This document shows positions 46,138 through 56,997 of a DNA stretch of 64,000 bases, one piece after another; position 1 is the first letter of the stretch, and each line of letters opens with the position of its first letter. The translations under genes and the position numbers were made by a program. The notes beneath the pieces are model-generated. The model made no database searches. It saw only the letters and a program-made list of their open reading frames with translations, and had not been told where the DNA came from. The stretch lies in assembly GCA_019426215.1 (NCBI GenBank), contig CM033408.1:6141077-6205076 (forward strand), in the 5' to 3' direction. The stretch comes from Buddleja alternifolia. Lineage: Eukaryota; Streptophyta; Magnoliopsida; Lamiales; Scrophulariaceae.

Positions 46138-46968
46138 TCATTTTGCATCATATTTTATTCGACATATAATCTAAGGGGAATCCACTTAATTTGTGTCTCA
46201 AAGATTTTTTTGTACAAGTTATCAAATTTAGGGGGAACCTTAAAATTGTACTTGACCATATCTACAAGCGTCAATGATCAAAATTTTCAGATGCATGATC
46301 ATCAACGCTCAGTATTACATATGCATAAAATATTGAATGATCAAACATAAGTCTTTTCAATCCTAAGCGTCTAACTTTCATACATAGAAATCTTATACCA
46401 ACTAGTGGTATCAGTTAAGTGTTGAATCAAGTCCAATCAACTCTTAATATAAAAATATTTTCTTTACAAGCCATGCATAAAGTTTACAAACTTCTTTCGA
46501 AGTAGTGGGTAGACTCAAAAGTCTATTTTGTACTCTACTCACACGCTTCTATCACATCAAACTGGCGGGTAATCAAAAGTTTCTTTTTCAAACTGACGGT
46601 TCAGAGATAGTACGTGTTTGTGTACGTGTCAGTGTACAAACAGGCGCGTGCGTTATACTCTGAAAATGCCAAACGTTTTAAATTTTTTAACTCGGATGTC
46701 AAATCTTTATATATGAGAATTACCAAATGTAACTTCTCTCTATTACACAAAACTCGCGTCCGCAGTTTTATGGCTGAGATTCAAAAATCGTTACACGTGT
46801 CCAAATCCTACAGAGACTAGAGAACATAAGTTTCAAAAATTCTTTACTGTGTCATTTAAAATACAATTTCTGCAGAAAGACAATTCACTTTTACTCAAAC
46901 ATATCTGCAAAACTTATTCTCTCTCTCTCAAAGCAAAAGAAAATCTCAGTTCATCTCTTTCACTAAAA

Positions 46969-47979
46969 ATGGCACCAAAGAAATCTTCGTCTACTTCTGC
47001 TGAACTTACCATCAAGGTGACTGAAGGCCTTGTTGTCGACTGGAAATTTCTCTATGAACAACCTCAGATCAACCTAACAGACATGATGGACATGGTCGTC
47101 AAAGCTGGGCTCAAACCGTTCTTGACCCAATACTCATATATGTTTCCGACTGAAGTCGATACCTTTTGGAAGACTGCTAAACTTTCAGAGGACAAGAAGT
47201 CTATCTCTTGTCTAATTTCTTTATCCAAGAAGGAGTCTCCAAAGGAATTTCTCCTATCTGCTTCCACCATTGCCAAGAACTTCAATCTTCCAAATGAGGG
47301 TGAGGCATTGGATTGCGTTATATTAAAACAGATCAAGGAAGCCTGGACAACCATGAGTGCGTACGACGATGTGCCCTACACTCAATACTTCGAAAAGAAA
47401 GACCTGGTATCCAAATACCAGCTGTTGGCTGATTTCTGCAGCAAAATCATAGAATGCCGAGTGGGAACCTTTGATAAAGTGAAGCCAGTACAATTTCAGA
47501 TGATGACTACTATACTCCTCAACATCAAAATCAACTGGAGTGAGTACATCTTTGGAAGGTTTCGGGAGAGTCTAAGCGCCTCGAATAAACCTTATGGACT
47601 CGTTCTAAGTGACCTATTGTACAAATCAAAGTGTGTATACTCGTTTGGACTTCCGTTGAATATGTCCAAGTTGCTGGGAAAAAGGATTCTGAATAATCTC
47701 TTCAATCCTCCCAAAATTGGTGGTGCTGCTAAACCACTATCTGAGCGTCTGGAAGTACGTCAAGCGTCCGATGAGGAAGCGAAGCGTCCAGTGCCAGAAG
47801 AAGCCGTTAAGCGTCCGGCTGCAACAAGCGTTCGGCTGCAACAAAGAAGAGGGATCCCAGAAAGCCCAAGGTTCAATTTGTCCCCTCCTCTCAAAAGGTT
47901 GATGAGGAAACCGATGAGGATGCTGAGGACAAGTTACCTCTCAAAAGACGGAAGCTGGAAGGGATCATCAAACAAATAG
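46969..47979 (+). pseudogene. post-pol ORF, first segment (Sirevirus 'envelope-like' position)
   Basis: This starts at MAPKKSSSTSAE, with a context AAAAATGG, about 0.8 kb after pol. Residues 20-250 look like a folded domain (WKFLYEQPQINL, FLTQYSYMFPTEVDTFW, LLNIKINWSEYIFGRF), followed by a Lys/Arg/Pro/Glu-rich linker (KRPVPEEAVKRPA). There is no signal peptide or membrane segment, so an envelope role is doubtful. Plant Sireviruses often have an extra ORF here, of unclear function. A frameshift near 47830 throws the end out of phase; the reading continues in another frame (through EDKLPLKRRKLEGI) into the 48303 segment. Confidence 0.7.
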
Positions 47980-48302
47980 ACTTTGAAGAACCATCTGTTG
48001 ATCCTCCCGCTCCACCGCTTAAGCTGGTTGAAGGAATCAACGTAAAGAAAATTTTCAAGCGTTTCAGGACTAGCAAGCGTCAAGTTGCTCCTGTTCCTGA
48101 AGAGCCTGAGACTCTTGAGCCAAGCGCTCAAAGCATTACTGTTGAGACAAGTTCTCAGGGTAAGTTTATTTCTTCCCACAGCTATTTCGTTCCTACATCT
48201 GTAGAACATCCTGCTTTTATAGAGGAAGTTTCTCTCTCAGCTCTTATTCCAGCTGCGGTTGAAGCGTCAACTGATGTCCATCTGGATGTCAATCTGACTG
48301 AA

Positions 48303-50363
48303 GTGGTGGCCATTGCCAAAGATGCTGTCAGAAGCATGATGACTTTGGACATTGAGGGACCTATCTCAGAAGAAGCTCCCCCACCACCAACAACATTGAT
48401 TATAGTGGAGGCAATCTCAGAAGATCAGAGCATTGCTGAAGACGCTACAAAATCAATAAAGCGTTCTCCTGTGCCAAGGCACTTCTTCAGTCTGGACCCC
48501 TCCAGAACAATTGATCACTCTGTCAATTTCATGTCTCCAGTCCCTGAAGAAGAATTCATTCCAGCTGGCTATAATGAAGAATGTTACATCGTCGCTGAAA
48601 ATGATTTAGCCAAGATAATTGATAGAGATCAAGCTCTTGTGGAAATGCTGTTTAGTAATGAAGTCACAAGCGTTGAATTTGCATACTACTTGGCACTCGC
48701 CAATGGAGATCCTCTACCTCCTACCCCAGACTCTATACAGATTTTTGAAAAACGGGGTACTGATAGAATTCCACAAGGGGATGTGGACTTAGCTTACTTT
48801 CTGGATATGGGACGCAGCAAGCCTTCAGGTTTTGCTCCAAGAAACTACAAGATTAGAGCCTATGAGCGTCTACCTGTGGAGTTTTTAAATCTTGAAGAGA
48901 AAATTTTAAACAAAGAAGGTTATTCCCACTTTCCTTCAGTTGTGCACAGTGCTGCTAATCAGAGTCTTCCAAACCCACTAAGATTGTGGAAAAATAAAAG
49001 TCCCTATATCGGTGAGCGTCCTGCCTCTCTAAACGCTCTCATTCAAGAGGAGGCTGATTACTTCTTACAAAGCGTCCTGAATGCAAATTATCAGCCTGAT
49101 AAACATCGCTTTGAAGCCATCCAAGACATTCATCATGAAGGTTTTCGTGCCATTCTGAATGCAGGCACAACATTCTGCATGAATGAGGTTACCTGGTGTG
49201 AAACCTACGTTGGCCAGCATTACAAGTTTGAAGACCTGGTCAAGGAACCTCACTTGTTCACAATCGGCATGCTAGATAAAAGAAGACAGTTTGCTCGATA
49301 TTGCTTACAGCGCCGAGAAGCAAGAGTTGGCCCACTTGCTCTCTTACCCTCTTTCCGTCAACCAATTGAACGCTTTCTGCGTGAAGCGTTGGCTAGGATC
49401 GCAGATTTGCCAATTAATTATTGTGGCCAAGCGTTAACAAGCGAAACAAAGCCTACTTTAGATTTGACGCTTACACCTGGCCAGCAGGAAGACAACATCA
49501 GACGTATGTTGAAGATGCTCCCTCCTTTACGGGATTTCGACAACGTCTTCACTGCAAACCTGAGGAAGCCAAATGGATCCATTATAAGACCTCTTTTCGG
49601 GTATCCATTGCTCTTCTCTTTCCGACAGGAACTGATAGAACACTATACCTATGTACTCTCTTTACTCGAAAGAAATCTGGACATCTCGCGTGCACCCTTG
49701 CCTTACGTTGTAGAATACATGGCAATGTACGTATCAGAGTCTGAGCGTCCATTGGAGATGCCAAAAGATAGAGTGCTATGCTTCTCATTCACTCCACGTG
49801 ACGATGCTCTATTCTTTATTAAGGCTCCTCGATGCAAGATCTTTGTTAACCACATGCTTCAGATCTTAGGACCAGGATGGGTCATAGCAATGGACACTCC
49901 AATCCGCACTCTAAGGGATTTCTCGACCATTCCTGTTTCTCGAGTAAATGAGTTAATCAACAGTTCATCAACGGAGTTTGCTGATTCAGATTTTAGAAGG
50001 CTCAACTTCAGATTCTCTGACTTTAGTCATCTAACTACTGTCTCTTCTTTACCTTCCACATCTGATGCAGAAGTTGCCTTAGCGCCAATAGTGGAACCAG
50101 TTCAAGCATCTCAACCAGAGGCTGTGCCTAACGCTTCAACTTCACCTGTTCCTGCGGTTGCTGAGAAGGCAATCCATCTTTCTGTTTTCAATCCAAATTT
50201 TCAACAACCATATATAGAGTCGCTAAAGCACACTTCAAGATTTAAACAACCAGCTACCTCTCCGAATGTGCTTCAAACATTTGTGCCTCTCCTCACTGAA
50301 GCGTTGGAAGAGATGAACGCTCAAGCGTCCAATCAATGTTTTGAAACCCAGACCGGACGTTGA
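48303..50363 (+). pseudogene. post-pol ORF, main segment, 686+ codons
   Basis: A long uninterrupted frame that in fact opens upstream at about 47830. It has a Pro/Glu-rich start, a middle that looks folded (residues about 40-560; HFFSLDPSRTIDHSV, LRLWKNKSPYIGERP, MNEVTWCETYVGQHY), then Pro/Ser/Ala-rich sequence. I do not recognise a catalytic motif. The last eight or so codons are from the inserted MITE, since the frame runs into 50336. Keeping some 680 codons open in a copy whose pol is broken suggests that this ORF was under selection until recently. Confidence 0.7.
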
Positions 50364-51102
50364 ACCGGAAAAGTGACCGGGTCACGGGTCACTGGTTCAA
50401 CCGTTGGGTCAACCGCTATCGAACCGGTGATGTCATAATTACGTAATAAATAATATTTATAATACCAATAATATTACAAAATACTAAAACATAATATATA
50501 GATACATATACATATTAAAAATAAATATTATATATATAATATGTGTGTCATATATTAAAATTAATATAAATAAACCAACCTAAGACCATTTGGTCTTCTG
50601 TTTGACTGAAAAATGAAACTAAGGGGAAAAAGTGAAAAGAAAACATTAAAGGCAACAACCCTATCTCCCTAAAGCTCAACCCTTCTCCTTCATTCAATTA
50701 CACAGCGCCGCCTCTCTTTCCTCATTTTAGTTTCTGGCTCTTCTTCATCCTTTCTTATCTATTTTTCTTTATTCATCATTATTTTTATACTCATCTCTTT
50801 CACCATCTTCCAAGATCCAACCCACCACCTTCAATTATAATTTCTAGAAACCAACATGCACAAAAACTGAACTCAGAAACTCTCTTTCATGGATCGGCCG
50901 GTTTCGCCAACTCGTGAACGGGCCGCTCGGTTCGACGGTACAACCGACGGGTTCGACGGTACAACCGATGGGTCCGGCGGTTCTTGCAAAACAGGGCGGT
51001 TTTGAGTTCCTAACGATTTTACAGAGTGACCGGACCGCTGTAGGCGCCGGTTGACGGTCCTTCCGGTCAGCCCGGCCAGTCCGGGCCGGGTTTTAAAACA
51101 CT
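50336..51102. mobile_element. MITE inserted in the post-pol ORF, 11-bp target duplication
   Basis: 767 bp. The left end ATGTTTTGAAACCCAGACCG and the inverse right end AGTGTTTTAAAACCCGGCCC match, and both continue into GACCGG/CCGGTC-rich DNA around an AT-rich core. A perfect direct repeat GCGTCCAATCA flanks it (50325-50335 and 51103-51113). The long duplication suggests a Mutator-like element. No coding capacity. It splits the post-pol ORF. Confidence 0.85.
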
Positions 51103-51113
51103 GCGTCCAATCA

Positions 51114-51771
51114 TGCAGAATCTCTCCACTGGATCAAGGAAGACTTAGCTAAGATTGAGAAGGAGAATGTGAGCGCTCAAGTTGCTCCTATGTGCAGAGC
51201 TGCTGATGCTGCCGTAGATACTGCTCTTTCTCGTATGCAGACGATGATCGATGGACTTGCAGCTAATCAAATTGCTATGAAAGAATCTCTTGAAGCAAAA
51301 TTTGATGCGTTGGCTGCATCCATGGCCCAAATGGCTGCTCAAATTGCCATTCTTACTGAAACTACAGTAAAGGCTGACGATGGCAATAAGGGGCAAAAGA
51401 GGAAAGCTCATGCAAGTTCATGAGCTCAATCAAGTTTTAAGCGTCAAGAAGTGAAGCGTCCAGAGCCGAAAAATCCACATGATTTTGACTTCTTGCCACC
51501 TCCTCCTCCTTTGCCCGAATCCAATTACCCTTCATGGGTTGCCGCCACGGGAATTCCTAGTAGAAGAACTGGTTTTCCTCCCATCGCTTTCAGAGCAGAT
51601 ATACCTGTGCCATCTCAAGCGTTACTTGAACAATTCAATATACCGATGGAGCGAGCGCCACTTCCAGAGCCTACTACTCCTCAAGACTTGGCTGTGGAAA
51701 TGGAGTTCTCAGACTTATCTCAAGCGTTCAGAGCAGTGCTTAGGAATATGGGTATTGATCCATCCGAATGA
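51114..51771 (+). pseudogene. post-pol ORF, C-terminal segments
   Basis: Two same-frame stretches (to 51423, then from 51427) are separated by one TGA. The first has heptad-like sequence (MQTMIDGLAANQIAMKESLE, AKFDALAASMAQMAAQIAIL), a likely coiled coil, then a basic GQKRKAH. The second has a polyproline run (FLPPPPPLPE) and a LAVEMEFSDLSQAFRAVL helix before the natural end, IDPSE-stop. Subtracting the MITE plus one duplication (778 bp) puts this frame in phase with 48303-50335. Confidence 0.7.
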
Positions 51772-52130
51772 GATCGACGATATACAATGTATGAAACAAG
51801 GAGAAAAAGGGAAAATCGATTCGTAATTGACAGAGATCATCAGATAATGATCACCCTTCAAGATCTCATCGCAGAAGTCATCAGAACAGAAATGATCAGA
51901 CGACGAAATCTTACCAGAAGAAAGTAGATCATGATAGTTCTTTGTAATTTAATCCTCTCTTTTGTTTCTACACGGTTTGTAAAATGTATGAATTCTCCGA
52001 ATATATATAGTACATTTTTTAGCTGAAACATCTCGTTAAAGCTTAACTAACTCTAATTTACTAACATAACGCTTATTAACTTTGGCTGTCGTAACTCTTG
52101 AACTATAAAAGAGTGAATATTGCCATCATC

Positions 52131-52144
52131 AAAAAAGGAAAAAT
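52131..52144 (+). promoter_or_regulatory. polypurine tract of the Sirevirus element
   Basis: AAAAAAGGAAAAAA lies one base before the right LTR, the expected place for second-strand priming. Confidence 0.7.
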
Positions 52145-52145
52145 T

Positions 52146-53828
52146 GATAGGAAATTTCATGTTAAGATTTTGATGATGACAATTAGGAATCTTGTTAGAC
52201 CCCAAAGTTATGTACGCTTAAATTTCATAGATACTTGTATAAGTATTTGAACTTTAGAAATGTATAGGCTTTATTTTATCTTTTACTTTTGACATTCTTA
52301 GATCAAGAAGTCGGTTAGATTAAGCGTTTGATACTTTCTGAGTGAGCTTATCAAGACTGCGAAATCTGAAGACTCCAAGCGTCCAAGAAATCAATAGTGA
52401 ATGAAGTTTGAAGAAGTTCACTCTAAGCGCCTGACATGTTTTAAGTGAGGTGTCAAGTAACGAAGACTGAAGTCTCAAGCGTCTACACTTCTAAATGAAG
52501 TCTGAAGACTTTTCCAAGCGTCTAAACATTAAATAATCCTCCAAATTAAATGGAACTTTCAGCTCATGAATGAAGCGTCTATCAAATGACAAACATTCTT
52601 CTGCAGTGTTAGATCGAAAGGAGTTTAATGCAAATATTCTCAGTGCATTAAATGCCAACGGGCATTTAATTCAAATTCATTAATTGCTCATAAGAGCATT
52701 AAATGTGATAAACACTTTCAGACGTACGGAGAAGCCACTCTATTGGACTGTCAACTATTCAAAGACTGCAACACCAACTTTTGTGTAGCAGATTTTCAGG
52801 AAAAAGGACAAAAGTAGTTCACTCGCGAAAGTGAGAGACACGCGCCCTTGCATGTGTCAAACAGACACTTTTTCTAAGAATGCCTATAAATAGAACTTCA
52901 ACAACAAGCCAAACATAGAACAATTATCAAGCCAAATTGTTGTTGCATTGAAGTCTCATTCTTTAAACTTTCAGAAAAGCCAGAATACTCAAGAAAATAT
53001 TCTCTTTGCTTTTCATCAAATCCTGAGACAATCAACCCAATATCTCAAACATTCTTTTTGAAGAAACTACACTACTACTGAGATATTCCAGTTGTTTGAA
53101 CTTCATCAAAATCAAACAAACCCATTTAGAAAAACCCCTATCCAAGCCTCGCGATCTGTGTGAAGTCGAAGTTGGATACTTGCCATATTTCTGGGTGAAA
53201 GAAGCAAGGGGATTGAAGTGATTTGGAGCAGAAATCTGTGTGATCAAGGAGCTCAAGTCATCGACATCCATCTCTCCCTAATTTGTAGAAGATTTTGTGT
53301 GATTCTTTGAGAATCATTTTAGTGGATTGCCTCCAAGTATTCGAGGAGAAGAAGGCCGTAGTTGGGATTACACCACCCAACGAACCTTACAAATATTGTG
53401 TCATTTACTTTTCAGTCAATTTTTTTATCTATCATATCATTGCATAAATTGATTAAGTAAAACACAATCAAAAGCTAAGCAACTAAGAAACCTATTGTGA
53501 TGCTAAAGCTTTCAAAGGGAAGACTCCAAAAATCATTCAGCTGTGCTAACACTGATTAAAGAACTGAACGCTTAACCTACTTAGTCAAAGTATTCAAATC
53601 TGGAAGTCTGAGTTAACTTCCTGAAAACAGTCTTCATCAGACGCTTCGCCAAAGCGCCAATATTTTTAAGTGAACGCTTAAGTCAAGCGTTAGACACTTC
53701 AAGCGTCTATCTTTTCAAGCGTCCAAAAATTTTTTAGTACGAAACTTTTTGAAGACGAAAAAGACTTTAGGGTCTATTCAACCCCCCCCCCCCTTCTAGA
53801 CCCTTTCATTTGCCACTTGGGACCAACA
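52146..53828 (+). repeat. 3' LTR of the Sirevirus element
   Basis: 1,683 bp, aligned end to end with 40101-41780, with about sixty substitutions by eye. TATA box at 52885-52892. It has an expanded C tract (12-13 C near 53781) where the left LTR has only a short C run. The same tract is a long G run in the two solo LTRs on the other strand. Confidence 0.9.
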
Positions 53829-53954
53829 ATTCACATACCATTTTCGTCAATCAAATTTAACTCCGTTAAATTTGGCGTCAATATACCCGTTATACCATTT
53901 CATTTGTTAGGTATCAATTTTTAAAGATTTACAATCTTCACCATTAGATCTTAT
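53829..53954. other. spacer between the two retrotransposons
   Basis: About 120 bp of non-coding host or older repeat DNA, plus the ATTCA and CTTAT target sequences at its ends. Confidence 0.5.
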
Positions 53955-55436
53955 TGATAAGTGCAATATTTATATATTTTATTACCTCTATCTTTAGCAT
54001 TTTATTGTGATTATATGGCCATTGGAACTGATTTTATCTCATTTTGTGATTTGGGCAAAATTTGAAGTGCAAAATATCAATTTCAATCAAAATGACAGAT
54101 TTGGCGATGTTTCGGAAATACTGATATATCTGGAGATGCAGACATTAGTTTCTATTGAATTTTATCTAGTTGGAAAGCTAAGACAAAGGCCTATATTTCT
54201 TATGAAGAAGTTCAGACCCAGTTCGGAAGTTAAAGGGCTCGAAAGTGTTGAAGAAGTTAATGAAGATTTCTGTTCTGGACTGGACTGGAATGCGCAGATT
54301 TGGTGAAAACTTCATAACTAGAGTTATGTGTCTTGGATTCAGTCAAGGACAGTTGGAAATGAAAGCTAACACATAAAGCTACAAATTTTTAGAAGGAGTC
54401 AAAGTCAGATTTGATGAAGTAGAGGCGACAAATCAGAGTGTAAAGGGAAGAATATATTCTCCATGCTTTGATTTTAAAGAGAAGAATATATTCTCCATAC
54501 TTTGATGTTAAAGGGAAGAATATATTCTCCATGTCTTGATAAAGGAAGAGAGAATATATTCTCTCTATGATTATGTCATCTTTTCATTGCCTATATATAT
54601 GTCTTGCAAGAGTTGAAGTAGAACAACAAAAACAAGAAGAAAACAAAGAGAAGAGAGTTAGAAAAATAGTATTTTCAAGTTTTATGCTTACAATTATGAG
54701 TAGCTAAGTTTTTATTTCGATTCAAGGGAGTTCATTTTGATTCACATGTTGTGAGACACAGAGCTTCATCTATCTATCTACGGTTTGATTATCTTTTGTT
54801 TCTTATTCTTAATGTTCACGCTTGTTTAGATAATAATCTAAGGTGCACATTAGTTGATTATCTATTACAATCTATTGCTAACAAATCTTCATAATCCGTA
54901 ATTGTTATGTTTGAGTTGTGCATGTAGCAATTAGGTTTCATGATTAGGATCCCAATTTTCGTTGATAACCTAAGGGAAACATTAGAGTAAATTAAATAGT
55001 TGGCGCTTGCTTAAACTATTGTTTATCCTTAGTCGCTTCTAATTTGTTATGCTATTATTAACATGATTAGGATTGCTTAATACCGAGTCAGTTGATAATA
55101 AGAATTTAACCGGGTGCTGGGCTTTGGTTAATGATATACGGAAGTTAATAGGGATATAAATAGCTGGTTATTTATGTTCTTGACTAAGTAATCAAAGAAT
55201 AGATAGTATTTTAGGTGTCTATGATCAACTTGAATTGAAGAACGAACTATCCTTGAATCGATGCTTTACATTTATTGAACTTCCTATTTAATTCTTGTCA
55301 TTATTAATTCATCAAACAAACCTCCCCATTGAATATTATTTTGATCAACCAATCTCTAGGGTTCGACCTGGACTTACGAGTACTACAAATTCTTGTGAGA
55401 ACAGTAATTATATTTTGGTGCATTCGACACGTACCA
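53955..55436 (+). repeat. 5' LTR of the Athila-like element
   Basis: TGATAAGTGC to ACACGTACCA. The TATA box (TATATATAT) is at 54592-54600. Upstream of it are four GAATATATTC palindromes in tandem (54441-54570). The downstream part is the transcribed leader. Confidence 0.93.
54441..54570 (+). promoter_or_regulatory. tandem palindromic repeats upstream of the LTR TATA box
   Basis: The words GAAGAATATATTCTCCAT (three times) and GAGAATATATTCTCTC (once) recur with about 43-bp spacing, linked by CTTTGAT(G/T)TTAAAG. Each centre is a perfect GAATATATTC palindrome. The same set is in the right LTR (about 62857-62986). The location, 30-150 bp before the TATA box, suggests an enhancer-like array. Confidence 0.6.
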
Positions 55437-55441
55437 AATTT

Positions 55442-55459
55442 TGGCGCCGTTGCCGGGGA
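55442..55459 (+). promoter_or_regulatory. primer-binding site (tRNA-Asp type)
   Basis: TGGCGCCGTTGCCGGGGA lies 5 bp after the left LTR. It ends in the TGG complement of the tRNA CCA tail and matches the tRNA-Asp type of primer known in Athila-like elements. Confidence 0.75.
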
Positions 55460-55803
55460 TTGGTTTTCGGTCAAAATCTTATTTTATTCTAATTATTATT
55501 GTAATATATATAGGCTGTTAGATTTATATATTTTTTAGTTTTAAGTTTTATTGACTAGTTTGTGCATTGAAAAAAAAAACAAAAAAAAAAACACTGTTTT
55601 TCGAGTTCGGCCACGAACTCTATATCAATCTTGAAGGAAACATCGTTTTAAAAACAACTCAGCATACTTTAGTATGCTGAGCATCACGCTCGCGGGCCCA
55701 AATTCCATCGTTTACTAGTTTTTTGCGGTTTTGTGTTTTCAGTCGACTTTTAAGTTTTATTTTTATTTGTTTTCGATATTTCTATACTTTACCTTGTTAG
55801 TTT

Positions 55804-56901
55804 TTGTGTTTTATGACCTCTAAGAGCCAGGAAATTGATCCAGAGATTGAAAGAACGTTCCACAGATTAAGAAGAGAGGCTAAACGGGCAATTGAAGAGC
55901 AAAACTCAATACCTGAAGAGTCAATCCCTTCTCCAAAGGGAAGCACCGAATCTCTGCACCTGTTTTCAAGTGATTCAGACGAAGAGGAAGTCATGGCAGC
56001 CAACAATAGGACTCTAAAGGAGTTGGCTGCTCCAAATTTTAATCAACAACCTTTATGCATTGAATACGCTACTTTAGATGTTGCTTTTGAATTGAAATCT
56101 GGATTGATTCACTTATTACTTAAATTTCGTGGTCTTGCAGGAGAGGATCCAAATAAACATCTGAAGGAGTTCCATGTTGTTTGTTCAAGCATGAGACCAA
56201 CTGGAGTGTCCGAGGAGCAGATTAAATTGAGAGCTTTTCCATTCTCCTTAGTTGATGATGCAAAGGATTGGCTCTATTATTTACCGTCGGGGACGATAAC
56301 AACATGGAATGAAGTGAAGAGGCTGTTTTTGGAAAAGTACTTCCCAGCTTCAAAGGCTGCCAACATAAGGAAAGAAATTTGTGGCATAAGGCAGTACAAT
56401 GAAGAGTCATTATACGAATACTGGGAGCGTTTTAAGAAGTTGTGTGCAAGCTACCCCCACCACCAAATAAGTGAGCAATTGTTAATTCAATATTTTTATG
56501 AAGGCTTACTGTATATGGACAGGAACATGATTGATGCAGCGAGTGGAGGAGCGTTAGTAGATAAAACCCCCACAGCTGCCAGAAATTTGATTTCCAATAT
56601 GGCGGCAAATTCACAACAATTTGGCATGAGGTTGGACCACACACCTAAAGCAGTTAATGAGGTAAGTACATCTAACCTTGAGCATCAAATTTCTGAGTTA
56701 ACGTCATTAGTTCGTCAGATGGCGGTAGGAAATATGCAAGTAGCGAAGGTATGTGGTATTTGTTCAGTTACAGGACAACCCACTGATGCGTGTCCTACAT
56801 TGCAAGAAGAAACGAACCAGCAAGCCAATGCCATTGGAGGATTCCCAGGTCAGCAACAAAGAAAGTACGATCCTTATTCCAATTCATACAATCCAGGCTA
56901 G
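55804..56901 (+). pseudogene. Athila-like Gag
   Basis: 365 codons. The first Met of this frame is at 55804; a second, MTSKSQEIDPE, two codons later is equally likely. The capsid domain (about 75-265) has FELKSGLIHLLLKFRGLAGE, HLKEFHVVCSSMRP, KLRAFPFSLVDDAKDWLYYL and ISEQLLIQYFYEGL, typical of Athila gag. A zinc knuckle follows: C317-x2-C320-x4-Q325-x4-C330, where Gln replaces the usual His. A TAG stops the frame after SYNPG, and the same frame reopens downstream, so this stop is a lesion in a longer gag-pol frame. Confidence 0.85.
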
Positions 56902-56997
56902 CGAGATCACCCCAATCTCAGTTATGAAAATCAAGTTGGACAAAATCATTATCAAAATTCTTTCCAACCTCGACAACAACATCAAACGAATCAATCT

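Larger units (their letters stand above)
40101..53828 (+). mobile_element. Sirevirus (SIRE/Maximus-like) Ty1-copia retrotransposon
   Basis: 13.7 kb, with LTRs at 40101-41780 and 52146-53828. It has an initiator-Met primer site, the domain order protease, integrase, reverse transcriptase, RNase H (copia order), a very long extra ORF after pol, and a polypurine tract before the right LTR. Flanking 5-mers GTTCA and ATTCA differ at one base. The LTRs differ at roughly sixty sites by eye (about 3.5%), pointing to an insertion of the order of a million years old if usual plant rates apply. Gag lacks its N-terminal half and pol has several stops, so the copy is not autonomous. A MITE (50336-51102) sits in the extra ORF. 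Confidence 0.92.

Noticed and set aside
54007..54306. 99-codon frame present in both Athila-like LTRs
   Set aside because: It lies in the LTR upstream of the TATA box and has no recognisable domain. Its presence twice is due to LTR duplication.
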